From JBJGXI01 sp045635475 (GTDB taxonomy: Bacteria; Bacillota; Bacilli; Bacillales; Amphibacillaceae), in contig NZ_JBJGXI010000007.1 of assembly GCF_045635475.1 (NCBI RefSeq), forward strand, positions 62,001 through 126,000: DNA of 64,000 nucleotides, written 5' to 3'. Below, one piece after another: positions 44,008 to 51,943 of the stretch. Each line of letters opens with the position of its first letter. Position 1 is the stretch's first letter. The notes under the pieces are model-generated. The model saw only the letters and a list, made by a program, of their open reading frames with translations, made no database searches and had not been told where the DNA came from. The translations under genes were made by a program, and so were the position numbers.

Positions 44008-44037
44008 GTATATAAGTAGCTGTTTCTGATCAGAATG
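44008..44037 (+). promoter_or_regulatory. Possible SigF promoter of spoIIQ
   Basis: GTATA (44008-44012), a 15-bp spacer and GATCAGAATG (44028-44037) fit SigF loosely. spoIIQ is a known SigF gene in B. subtilis. Confidence 0.45.
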
Positions 44038-44056
44038 GTTGCTGAGGTGATGAGAT

Positions 44057-44881
44057 ATGAAAGAAGAAAACAACAACGTTTCAGAAAATACTTGGAAACG
44101 TATCTTTCGTAAAAAATGGTTTTTCCCAGCTGTATATCTAACGATCGCTGCGTTACTATTAAGTGGGGTGCTATGGTATCAAAATGTTGCGAACCAAGTA
44201 CCAGAGGCAGATAATAGGTCGGAGACAGAAGATGAAATTTTAAGACCATCTAACGACCGTGATCAAGATGCTAGTCCGGTAATGGATCCGCAGGAAGTAG
44301 TTCAGATGCCAGTAAGGGAAGAAAGTCAGACAGAAATCGTAACAAAGTTCTACGATTATGAAGCTGACAGTGAAGATAAAGAAAAAGCACTAGTACTATT
44401 CGACAATACTTACTACCAAAGCGATGGAGTAGACATTGCACAAGCGAATGGTGAAAGCTTTGATGTTACCGCTGCACTTAGTGGTACAGTAACAGAAGTC
44501 AAAGAAGACCCAATCTTAGGGAATGTCGTTAAGATTGAGCATCAAGACAATGTAACTACTAATTACGCAAGCTTAGGTGAAGTACTTGTTGAACAAGGAG
44601 CAGAAGTGAAACAAGGTGACAAAATTGGTACTGCAGGCCAGAACTTATTTGGTCAAGATATCGGTACGCACGTTCACTTCCAAGTCCGCAAAGACGGTAC
44701 AGCTGTAAACCCAGAATCGTTCTTTAATCAGCCGGTAAGCGCAGTAGCTTTACCACAAGTTGATGATGAAGGCGATGATAGCGATTCTGAGGAAGATGAA
44801 ACCGAAGACGAAGACGATTCTAAGGAAGAAGATGCTTCAAGCACAAGTACAGAATCTTCTGCAGCAATGGCGAACGCATAA
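44057..44881 (+). CDS. spoIIQ: Stage II sporulation protein Q
   Basis: A 274-residue forespore membrane protein that pairs with SpoIIIAH across the septum to form the engulfment ratchet and feeding channel. It has one membrane helix (FFPAVYLTIAALLLSGVLWY, ~22-41) and a LytM/M23 domain (GTVTEVKEDPILGNVVKIEH, GTHVHFQV). The first metal-binding histidine is replaced by serine (YYQSDGVDIA), as in B. subtilis SpoIIQ, so it is a non-catalytic LytM domain. The C-terminus has a long acidic Ser/Asp/Glu tail. ATG after GCTGAGGTGATGAGAT. A terminator follows. Confidence 0.94.
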   Translation: MKEENNNVSENTWKRIFRKKWFFPAVYLTIAALLLSGVLWYQNVANQVPEADNRSETEDEILRPSNDRDQDASPVMDPQEVVQMPVREESQTEIVTKFYDYEADSEDKEKALVLFDNTYYQSDGVDIAQANGESFDVTAALSGTVTEVKEDPILGNVVKIEHQDNVTTNYASLGEVLVEQGAEVKQGDKIGTAGQNLFGQDIGTHVHFQVRKDGTAVNPESFFNQPVSAVALPQVDDEGDDSDSEEDETEDEDDSKEEDASSTSTESSAAMANA

Positions 44882-44897
44882 TGTTAGATTGATGTAT

Positions 44898-44933
44898 AAC
44901 CCCTCGGCACATGCCCTGGGGTTTCTTTTTTAC
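44898..44933 (+). terminator. Terminator after spoIIQ
   Basis: AACCCC (44898-44903) pairs with GGGGTT (44918-44923), with an inner GGCA/TGCC stem, then TCTTTTTT. Confidence 0.82.
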
Positions 44934-45283
44934 AAAACAAGAACTTATCTTACCGCGAACGCAACTTTCCGAAAGAACCAAAAATCAAACATCGACACTT
45001 CCGTACCTTCTTCTACCACATTCGCCATCACTCACCATACATTTTACGAAACACAACGAAATTTATCTGTAATTGTCGAACGATAATATCACGAAACTAG
45101 TTGAATTTTCCGATAAACATGAAATAATAGAAAACATATACAATTTCAAGAATAACCCCACGATCACACCCATCCGGTAATACTGGACAAGCTGTCCTAA
45201 ACATCACTTCTTTTAAAACTTTCGACGTTATTAAATTTTTTGTCTAAGCACTACCAGAATAAAAGAATATGAAGAGGAGAGGA
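44934..45283. other. Gene-free gap between spoIIQ and the small ORF
   Basis: About 350 bp, AT-rich, with no frame having a ribosome site and no clear repeat. It ends in the ribosome site of the small ORF. Confidence 0.4.
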
Positions 45284-45448
45284 ATGAAGATGCTGCAAAA
45301 TATTTTATTGACGTGTTGGATTGCTTTTTGTTTATATGTGCAACCGGTTAACGAACCACTGCCAAATGATGCCCCAATTACTCCTATTGAAATACTTGAG
45401 ACGCCAATCACTTACTTTTCTGACCCCGGATATGGTGATATCGGCTAG
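45284..45448 (+). CDS. Small secreted or membrane peptide, 54 residues
   Basis: A short gene with an excellent ribosome site (GAAGAGGAGAGGA) before ATG at 45284; ATG at 45290 is an alternative. The peptide starts MKMLQNILLTCWIAFCLYVQ, a short basic end followed by a hydrophobic stretch, then a Pro/acid-rich tail (PLPNDAPITPIEILETPITY). It could be exported or remain as a membrane-tethered peptide. I do not recognise a family. Its place between spoIIQ and spoIIID suggests, but does not show, a sporulation role. Confidence 0.6.
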   Translation: MKMLQNILLTCWIAFCLYVQPVNEPLPNDAPITPIEILETPITYFSDPGYGDIG

Positions 45449-45715
45449 TTTCTAACATGTAAAAATCAAATTCTATTTTCCCGTCTTTAGCACATTGGCT
45501 TGGCAGAATTATCAAAATTATTCATATTCAAACAATATCAATAATAAACTGATACAAACCAAGCAATAAAGGGTCTGAGGTGAGAGTGTGAAGCTCTAAG
45601 CCAACTAGTGAACATAACAAAAATTCTTACCTATTTTCTCCTATAATTCAGCTACGATCTCCATCACCTTGTCTCATTTCACACCTTAGACAACCAACTC
45701 AGGGAGGCGAGTGGT

Positions 45716-46015
45716 GTGCATGACTACATCAAAGAGAGAACTATCAAGATTGGAAAGTACATCGTGGATTCAAGAAAGACGGTAAGGGTAATTGCAAAAG
45801 AATTTGGTGTTTCTAAAAGTACGGTACACAAGGATTTAACAGAACGACTACCAGAAATAAACCCCGAATTAGCCAATGAAGTCAAAATTATCCTCGATCA
45901 TCACAAAGCGATCCGTCATCTGCGTGGTGGAGAAGCGACGAAAAGGAAATACAGACTAACATCCGCATCTGAACAACATGTCGAATCAATTGAACCAGTT
46001 GAACCTGTCAGTTAA
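45716..46015 (+). CDS. spoIIID: Sporulation transcription regulator SpoIIID
   Basis: A 99-residue DNA-binding protein that switches mother-cell gene expression from SigE to SigK. It is nearly identical to B. subtilis SpoIIID over MHDYIKERTIKIGKYIVDSR, the HTH VRVIAKEFGVSKSTVHKDLT and IRHLRGGEATKRKY; the C-terminal ~20 residues diverge. The GTG start follows AGGGAGGCGAGTG. Its own promoter is not obvious in the 260 bp upstream. Confidence 0.97.
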   Translation: MHDYIKERTIKIGKYIVDSRKTVRVIAKEFGVSKSTVHKDLTERLPEINPELANEVKIILDHHKAIRHLRGGEATKRKYRLTSASEQHVESIEPVEPVS

Positions 46016-46124
46016 TACTAGAAGACCCTCCTTTATGCCTATGTTGTATAAGTAATCGATAAGTTGCCAAATTAAATAGGGAGCATGAAAGGTAAATGAT
46101 GTTCTTGGGTGATTCTGTTAGCAG

Positions 46125-46155
46125 AGCTCTGCATGTGCAGGGCTTACGTTTTTAT
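46125..46155 (+). terminator. Terminator after spoIIID
   Basis: AGCTCTGCA (46125-46133) pairs with TGCAGGGCT (46136-46144), followed by TACGTTTTTATCTT. Confidence 0.75.
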
Positions 46156-46173
46156 CTTGAGTCAATTTTATAT

Positions 46174-46238
46174 AGCGATTTGCATTCGCATATAGTTTGG
46201 AAATGAATTAATCCAACTATATGCGAATGTGAATCGCT
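46174..46238. other. Long 25-bp hairpin upstream of mbl
   Basis: A near-perfect inverted repeat: AGCGATTTGCATTCGCATAT and on (46174-46200) with its complement ending GAATGTGAATCGCT (46213-46238), with a 12-base loop. It lies between the spoIIID terminator and mbl; no T-run follows. The other ~220 bp before mbl are AT-rich and otherwise plain. Confidence 0.7.
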
Positions 46239-46458
46239 AAAAATCAATATGTTGCAATTGACTGTATTCTAGGCTGAAACACAAATGCAGAAATACCCAT
46301 GAACATTAGGTAACTTTTGCATTTTAATCAAAAAAAGTGACTTTTTTTTACGTTTAACTAACGATATACCAAATTTTATGATAAAATACATGTTTAGAAG
46401 CATTGTGCTCTAATACTCGTGCAACGTGCAATTAAATTTGGCTGGGAGGATCAAATTC

Positions 46459-47460
46459 ATGTTTTCTAGGGATATAGGCATAGACCTTGGTACAGCAAAC
46501 GTATTAATACATGTAAAAGGCAAGGGTATCGTACTTAATGAGCCCTCGGTAGTAGCCATGGATCGTAACACTGGTAGAGTACTCGAAGTTGGAGAGGAAG
46601 CTCGCCGCATGGTAGGGCGTACGCCAGGAAACATTGAAGCTATTCGTCCATTAAAAGATGGCGTCATTGCGGATTTTGATGTTACAGAAGCAATGTTAAG
46701 ATATTTTATTAATAAAATAAATGTACGTGGATTTCTTTCTAAGCCTCGCATGCTTATTTGTTGCCCCACAAATATTACCAAAGTAGAGCAAAAAGCGATT
46801 AAAGAAGCGGCAGAGAAATCTGGCGGCAAAAAGGTATATTTGGAAGAAGAGCCAAAAGTTGCTGCGATTGGTGCGGGTATGGACATTTATCAGCCAAGTG
46901 GTAACATGGTAATTGATATCGGTGGCGGAACTACAGATGTAGCCGTATTATCAATGGGTGATATTGTAACGGCACAATCGATTAAAATGGCCGGAGATAA
47001 ATTTGATCAAGAATTACTGAACTATGTAAAAAGAAAGTACAAGCTTCTTATTGGCGAACGTACGGCAGAAGATATAAAGATGAATATAGCAACAGTCTTC
47101 TCTGGAGCAAGAGAAGAAGTAATGGATATTCGTGGAAGAGATATGGTGACTGGATTACCAAAAACGATTTCGATTAAATCATCAGAAGCTGGAGAAGCAT
47201 TACGTGAAGCGGTTTCGCTTATTGTGCAAGCGGCTAAAGTGGTATTAGAACAAACACCACCTGAGCTTTCAGCTGATATTATTGACCGGGGTGTAATTTT
47301 AACTGGTGGTGGTGCACTATTGCACGGATTAGATCAACTGTTGGCAGAAGAGCTAAAAGTACCAGTTTTACTTGCAGATGAACCAATGAATTGTGTTGTT
47401 AAAGGAACCGGCATGATGCTGGAGAATATCGATAAAATAGAGAAAAGAAGTATAAGCTAA
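46459..47460 (+). CDS. mbl: MreB-like cell shape protein Mbl
   Basis: A 333-residue actin-fold ATPase that forms membrane-associated filaments guiding cell-wall elongation. It has the phosphate-1 motif RDIGIDLGTANVLIHVKGKG, the IDIGGGTTDVAVLSMG phosphate-2 motif and RGVILTGGGALLHGLD. The ATG at 46459 (MFSRDIGID) follows GGGAGGATCAAATTC; the frame starts 11 codons earlier with no ribosome site. The position after spoIIID is that of mbl in B. subtilis. Confidence 0.96.
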   Translation: MFSRDIGIDLGTANVLIHVKGKGIVLNEPSVVAMDRNTGRVLEVGEEARRMVGRTPGNIEAIRPLKDGVIADFDVTEAMLRYFINKINVRGFLSKPRMLICCPTNITKVEQKAIKEAAEKSGGKKVYLEEEPKVAAIGAGMDIYQPSGNMVIDIGGGTTDVAVLSMGDIVTAQSIKMAGDKFDQELLNYVKRKYKLLIGERTAEDIKMNIATVFSGAREEVMDIRGRDMVTGLPKTISIKSSEAGEALREAVSLIVQAAKVVLEQTPPELSADIIDRGVILTGGGALLHGLDQLLAEELKVPVLLADEPMNCVVKGTGMMLENIDKIEKRSIS

Positions 47461-47564
47461 AACGGATTATTTTTTTCTATTTTGCGAATTTTGTAGAATA
47501 TTAAATTCAAATATCTAAACGGGTCGAAACCGTTTAGAATTGATATGTAAGGAGTCATCAAGCT

Positions 47565-47924
47565 ATGTCTACAATGCAAACCGAAAGCAATGAGTTGAAC
47601 CAACCAACAAAGCGCCGTGAACAGAAGAAATTACAGAAACAGGAAAAAAAATTTGAAAAACGTATCCAAAAAGAAGCACAAGCTGAAGAAAACAGTAACG
47701 GTGCTGCTTCTCGACGTGATGAAAAAAAGATGGCAAAAAAGTATCGCCGTCGCATTATGCCTATTTGGTTACGTATCATCATTGTTTTTCTTCTTTGTTA
47801 TGTGGCGTTAATGGCCGGATTAATGGTTGGTTTTGGAGTCATCGGTAGTGGTGAACCATTAGATGCGCTTGAGTTAAACACATGGACGCATATTAAAAAT
47901 ATTGTACTAGGAAATGCTAATTAA
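47565..47924 (+). CDS. epuA: EpuA-like small membrane protein
   Basis: A 119-residue protein with a very basic, charged N-terminal half (KRREQKKLQKQEKKFEKRIQ). One membrane helix follows (WLRIIIVFLLCYVALMAGLM, ~68-87), then the typical segment VGFGVIGSGEPLDALE. This pattern belongs to the EpuA/DUF family often mis-annotated as an RNA polymerase beta subunit. Function is unknown. ATG after AAGGAGTCATCAAGCT. It lies between mbl and fabZ, where B. subtilis has flhO and flhP. Confidence 0.8.
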   Translation: MSTMQTESNELNQPTKRREQKKLQKQEKKFEKRIQKEAQAEENSNGAASRRDEKKMAKKYRRRIMPIWLRIIIVFLLCYVALMAGLMVGFGVIGSGEPLDALELNTWTHIKNIVLGNAN

Positions 47925-47933
47925 GTATCTAAA

Positions 47934-47970
47934 AAGAGGAGTTAATCACAACTGGTTAGACTCCTTTTTT
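47934..47970 (+). terminator. Terminator after epuA
   Basis: AGGAGTT pairs with GACTCCT around a short loop, followed by TTTTT. Confidence 0.65.
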
Positions 47971-48010
47971 GCGAAATTACATAATCAGTTCATATGAAAG
48001 GAGTATCACT

Positions 48011-48433
48011 ATGCTTAATGTTAACCAGATAAAAGAAACAATTCCGCATCGTTATCCATTCCTTTTAGTTGATGAAATTGTAGAGTTTGAAGAGGGAAAA
48101 CGAGTAGTAGGAAAAAAGAATGTGACCATAAATGAGCCGTTTTTTCAAGGCCACTTTCCGGATTATCCTGTAATGCCAGGTGTGTTAATTGTTGAAGCTT
48201 TAGCACAGGTTGGTGCTGTAGCTATGTTGAAAAAGGAAGAAAACAAAGGCAAAATTGGTTTCTTAGCGGGGATAGACAAGTGTCGATTCAAACGTCAAGT
48301 AGTACCTGGTGACCAGTTAAAGTTAGAAGTGGAAATTACTCGTCTGAAGGGCCCAATCGGAAAAGGGAAAGCAATCGCAACCGTAGATGGCGAATTAGCG
48401 TGTGAAGCAGAAATCATGTTTGCGATAAAATAA
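48011..48433 (+). CDS. fabZ: 3-hydroxyacyl-ACP dehydratase FabZ
   Basis: A 140-residue hot-dog-fold enzyme that dehydrates 3-hydroxyacyl-ACP in fatty acid elongation. The active site shows FFQGHFPDYPVMPGVLIVEA, with catalytic His and Glu in GHFP and VEA. The IPHRYPFLLVDEI start is typical. ATG at 48011 follows GAAAGGAGTATCACT; the longer frame (47969) lies inside the preceding terminator. Terminator downstream. Confidence 0.97.
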   Translation: MLNVNQIKETIPHRYPFLLVDEIVEFEEGKRVVGKKNVTINEPFFQGHFPDYPVMPGVLIVEALAQVGAVAMLKKEENKGKIGFLAGIDKCRFKRQVVPGDQLKLEVEITRLKGPIGKGKAIATVDGELACEAEIMFAIK

Positions 48434-48440
48434 AATAAAG

Positions 48441-48474
48441 CGGTCCTTCCAGTTTATGGAGGGTCCGTTTTTAT
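48441..48474 (+). terminator. Terminator after fabZ
   Basis: CGGTCCTTCCA (48441-48451) pairs with TGGAGGGTCCG (48457-48467), followed by TTTTTAT. Confidence 0.88.
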
Positions 48475-48512
48475 TTGGAAGGCTTTTTTCATGGAAATGC
48501 GGAACGCGGCAC

Positions 48513-48597
48513 GGAACGAGGGGTCAGATCTCTCGTCCCACCCCACCTGCTTGCCCTGGAACGAGAGAACTGACCCCGCGTTTCCAGACCCCGCGTT
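48513..48597. repeat. GC-rich palindromic intergenic repeat
   Basis: GGGGTCAGATCTCTCGT (48520-48536) is inverted at ACGAGAGAACTGACCCC (48561-48577), with one unpaired region; GCGTTTCCAGACCCC repeats nearby. Non-coding. Confidence 0.6.
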
Positions 48598-48784
48598 TCA
48601 CAATTAATTCCTGTATATTTTTATACTTATGTAGAATTCTATACACAACTGTTTTTACAATGTCTCCGTTATTGTAAAGCAGTTACAGCTCGGGGATCTT
48701 TAATAAATTGTTTTCAACGATGCAATGTTTAAAGGAAAATGGGGCATATTAAAGATGAAATAAATTTAGAAGGAGGAATTAGTA

Positions 48785-49204
48785 GTGATAAAAAATAAAT
48801 TGTTATTTAAACTCGGTACTTCCGTTTTGGCATTGTCTTTAGTTGCGGCGTGTGCGGATGATGAAGAACAGAACCCACCACCGGAAGAAGATGCACCGGC
48901 TGAAGAAACGCCAGCAGAAGAAATTGAGGATGGTGCAGAAGAGCTTGGTGATGAAATGGATGATGCTACAGACGGTATGGATGACGCTGGTGAGAACGGC
49001 GGTACTACTGAAGATGGAGCTGGCAACGAAAACGGTGGTATGAATGGCGAGAATGGCGAAAATGGTACAACTGGCGATACGGGTGAGAACGCTGGTAATG
49101 GAGAAGATGGCGCTACACCTGAAGACGATAATGCTTTAGACATGGACGACGAAAATGTCGACGATACGAATGAAAACACAACAGATAAAGACAAAGATCA
49201 ATAA
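48785..49204 (+). CDS. Highly acidic low-complexity lipoprotein
   Basis: A 139-residue protein. The signal peptide is KNKLLFKLGTSVLALSLVAAC with lipobox LVAAC, giving a lipid-anchored surface protein. The mature ~115 residues are made almost only of Glu, Asp, Gly, Asn, Thr and Pro (EENGGTTEDGAGNENGG-type), with no hydrophobic core, so they are probably unfolded. The start is GTG at 48785 after AGGAGGAATTAGTA. I recognise no family; an extended, negatively charged surface brush is conceivable in a salt-adapted cell. A terminator follows. Confidence 0.75.
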   Translation: MIKNKLLFKLGTSVLALSLVAACADDEEQNPPPEEDAPAEETPAEEIEDGAEELGDEMDDATDGMDDAGENGGTTEDGAGNENGGMNGENGENGTTGDTGENAGNGEDGATPEDDNALDMDDENVDDTNENTTDKDKDQ

Positions 49205-49213
49205 TCTCTGACT

Positions 49214-49252
49214 AGAAAGGGGCCTATGTGACCATGGGTTCCTTTCTTTTTA
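49214..49252 (+). terminator. Terminator after the acidic lipoprotein gene
   Basis: A long stem with wobble pairs, AGAAAGGGGCCTATG with CATGGGTTCCTTTCT, followed by TTTTAA. Confidence 0.8.
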
Positions 49253-49390
49253 AGCAGAGCACGTGGGCATACACCTACATGCGGACTGCAAACCACTTAA
49301 AAAATAAGCTTTTCCAGGTCGCCTGTGCCGTCAATACAAGCAGTCATATGTTATCATAGTACTAACGAAACGAGGAGGTATGATGATAAC

Positions 49391-50002
49391 GTGATCGAAT
49401 ATAACGAACTAAAGAAACTGTTACTTGATCATCAGCAAATGATAAATATGATTGACCCCAAATCATTGGCTATACAAGAATTTCTCCACACCCAATCCCG
49501 AAAACAAGCTGTTGATGACAATCATGTATTTACGTTTGTCTATCGTAACTATCACAACCTAACAACACCAAGTTTAACAGCTGAATTTGAAACGAAATAT
49601 TTTCAATTGATGGAACAAGTGCGAAAAAGCAGCAAGGTTCCTAACATTACACAACTGACCTATAGCTTATATGTAATAAAAAACAGATACAATAATCCCA
49701 ATATGCAATTTCCACTCGTCATCGACATGGTGCACACATTCTATCCACACTTTCCAACATTTAGTCAAGCAATAGTCCAGACTTTCAAATTTCCGACTAC
49801 GTATCACTTAACTGGATTTTATAAAAAAATGGCACGGTCGATCGAACAATATCGGTATGTCCATGACACATATCAGCAATTACTTCAAGAGGACGTAATT
49901 CAACCGTTATTTAAAAAGTTTGATGAACAGTTCCCGAACAATAATTTTGGAAAGGTTAAAAAGCTGGATCTTATTGTAAATCAATTAGGTGAAATCAAAT
50001 AG
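49391..50002 (+). CDS. Uncharacterised cytoplasmic protein
   Basis: A 203-residue mostly helical protein without signal or membrane segments. It is rich in Gln, Tyr, Phe and Lys (VYRNYHNLTTPSLTAEFETK; PHFPTFSQAIVQTFKF). I recognise no domain. GTG at 49391 (MIEYNELKKLLLDHQQM) is the likely start after GAGGAGGTATGATGATAAC; the frame continues to 49325 without a ribosome site. It lies alone before the TetR-RND operon. Confidence 0.65.
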   Translation: MIEYNELKKLLLDHQQMINMIDPKSLAIQEFLHTQSRKQAVDDNHVFTFVYRNYHNLTTPSLTAEFETKYFQLMEQVRKSSKVPNITQLTYSLYVIKNRYNNPNMQFPLVIDMVHTFYPHFPTFSQAIVQTFKFPTTYHLTGFYKKMARSIEQYRYVHDTYQQLLQEDVIQPLFKKFDEQFPNNNFGKVKKLDLIVNQLGEIK

Positions 50003-50086
50003 ATTCTAGGGTTTGAGGCTGGTCTTTGATTTAGTCTTCATTTATTGTCAGCCTCACTCCTATTTGATATAGTGAAAACTGTATTG

Positions 50087-50100
50087 ACTGACTGGTCAGT
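50087..50100. promoter_or_regulatory. Candidate TetR-type operator
   Basis: ACTGACTGGTCAGT is a perfect inverted repeat (6-bp arms, 2-bp centre) of the TGACTGACTGGTCA type seen at many TetR-family genes. It overlaps a TTGACT -35-like word (50084-50089), 60 bp before the regulator. Confidence 0.65.
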
Positions 50101-50159
50101 ACATGAAAAATATGAAACGAAATGTAATAACGACTCGTACATAGTAAGGATGAAAATAG

Positions 50160-51053
50160 ATGAATGAAAAAAAACGGAAAATTATCGAAACCAGTATAAA
50201 GCTGTTCGCAGAAAAAGGTTTTCATGTTACATCTATTCAAGAAATTGCCGATCAGAGTAACGTCTCAAAAGGTGCCTTTTATTTATACTTTGATTCAAAA
50301 GAAGCATTAGTGCTAGCGATTTTTGATTACTATTTTCAGCAAATAATGGAAAAAATGCAAGTAATTGATGCGCGTGATCTGGAACCGATGGAAAAACTAA
50401 AGCAACATATTGCCTTTTTTTTAAATATGATATCGGAACACAAAGAATACATTATCATGCACATAAGGGATAATCTACAACTAGGGAAAAATCTTGATGA
50501 ATTTATGGTGCGCATGAACAAGCACTTTTTCAATTGGATGCGTGAAACATTTGTAGACATATACGGAGAAAAGATTACTCCTTATATCGTCGATGCAGCA
50601 ATCCAGTTAGATGGCTTGATGCAAGGATATTTTAAATGGTTAGCAATGCATGATCTTGACATTGATTGCAACGAGACGGCAGGCTTTATCGTACGCCGAT
50701 TCGATAACTGTGTTCAAGGTATGTTAAATGACGAAGCAAAACCACAAATAACAATGGACCAGTTGCAATATTCATTAGTTTCACCGAGTCAACAGGCATC
50801 CATTAGTGAACAGGTACAATTGATCGTCGAGACGATGCTGGAGAAGTTACATAAACAACCAATGATAGATAACAAAAAAAGACAGGAGCTGCAAGAAGCT
50901 GCTGCTGTTATTAATGATGAAATCAACAATCGCCAGCCAAAAATGATCGTCATTCAAGCGATGTTGACACCTTTCCAAACGGTGCCGGCCTTGAAAGAGG
51001 ATTGCAAACAAATAGCTGAAATCTGTGATATAAGATTATTTTTACAGGATTAG
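50160..51053 (+). CDS. TetR/AcrR-family transcription regulator
   Basis: A 297-residue regulator. The N-terminal HTH is clear: IIETSIKLFAEKGFHVTSIQ, then EIADQSNVSKGAFYLYFDSKE (residues ~5-46). The ligand-binding part is about 100 residues longer than the common ~190-residue TetR proteins, with a C-terminal extension (~200-297) of unknown role. It is followed by an RND pump pair and most likely represses that operon through the operator upstream. The start is ATG at 50160 with a weak site (AAGGATGAAAATAG). Confidence 0.9.
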   Translation: MNEKKRKIIETSIKLFAEKGFHVTSIQEIADQSNVSKGAFYLYFDSKEALVLAIFDYYFQQIMEKMQVIDARDLEPMEKLKQHIAFFLNMISEHKEYIIMHIRDNLQLGKNLDEFMVRMNKHFFNWMRETFVDIYGEKITPYIVDAAIQLDGLMQGYFKWLAMHDLDIDCNETAGFIVRRFDNCVQGMLNDEAKPQITMDQLQYSLVSPSQQASISEQVQLIVETMLEKLHKQPMIDNKKRQELQEAAAVINDEINNRQPKMIVIQAMLTPFQTVPALKEDCKQIAEICDIRLFLQD

Positions 51054-51071
51054 AGAGGGGACAAAAAAGAG

Positions 51072-51941
51072 ATGAAAAAAATCGCAATATTATTTATCGG
51101 ACTAGTATTACTCGTATTAGTAGCTTGTACAGAAGAGGATACAAATACGGAAGAAACAGAGAAAGTAGTTACACCTGTTGAAGTAGCAGAAGTGACACAA
51201 GGTGATCTCGTTTTAGAAAAAAGATTTTATGGAAGCATTCAACCTGAATCGACGACACCAGTGGTCTCTCCTTTTGCAGGCGAAGTAGATACAGTAGAAG
51301 TCGAAAAAGGTGATCAAGTTGAAGAAGAAGACGTATTGGCGGAAATTACCCGTGCGGACGGACGTGGGACGATTGAAGTAGAAGCTGCTGATGCAGGTGA
51401 GATAACGATGCTACAAGCAGAGGAAGGCTCGATGGTTTCGAATACGGAGCCATTCGCTACGATTGTGAACCTTGATACGTTAACAATCATGGTCGGTGTA
51501 ACAGGAAATAATTTTTCTCTATTTGAAAATGGCGAAGAAGCGACCATTACGGTGGCTGCGGTTGACGAAGAAATAACTACAAATATCGGTTATGTTTCAC
51601 CAGTACCAAACGAACAAGGTTTATATACGGTGGAATTGACGATTGATAATCCGAATAAAAAGATCAAGCCAGGTATGATCGCCGTTGTTAGTGTTCCAGA
51701 AAAAAGAGTGGAGCAAACGCTAATCATCCCAACGTCTGCGTTAGTGGAACAAAATGCTGAAACATATGTGTACATTATTGAAGATAATAAAGCTGTTAAA
51801 AAGACAGTAACGGTAACAGAAGCACAATCAGACGTTACGGCGGTTGAAGGTGATCTAGATGCTGGTGAGGAAGTTGTCACAAGTGGACAACTGACACTAG
51901 CGGATGGTAATCAGGTAACAATCATGAAGGAGGATCAATAA
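51072..51941 (+). CDS. RND efflux membrane-fusion (adaptor) lipoprotein
   Basis: A 289-residue lipoprotein (signal KKIAILFIGLVLLVLVAC) of the HlyD/AcrA adaptor type. It has the split lipoyl-like halves (PVVSPFAGEVDTVEVEKGDQ and AGEITMLQAEEGSMV) and the beta-barrel/MP-proximal part (VELTIDNPNKKIKPGMIAVV). It joins the RND transporter encoded 2 bp downstream. Length is short because the alpha-helical hairpin is nearly absent, as expected in a Gram-positive with no outer membrane partner. Confidence 0.9.
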   Translation: MKKIAILFIGLVLLVLVACTEEDTNTEETEKVVTPVEVAEVTQGDLVLEKRFYGSIQPESTTPVVSPFAGEVDTVEVEKGDQVEEEDVLAEITRADGRGTIEVEAADAGEITMLQAEEGSMVSNTEPFATIVNLDTLTIMVGVTGNNFSLFENGEEATITVAAVDEEITTNIGYVSPVPNEQGLYTVELTIDNPNKKIKPGMIAVVSVPEKRVEQTLIIPTSALVEQNAETYVYIIEDNKAVKKTVTVTEAQSDVTAVEGDLDAGEEVVTSGQLTLADGNQVTIMKEDQ

Positions 51942-51943
51942 TC

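Noticed and set aside
49380..49394. Four-codon leader peptide (ATGATGATAACGTGA) overlapping the GTG start at 49391
   Set aside because: The arrangement is suggestive of coupling but far too short to support.
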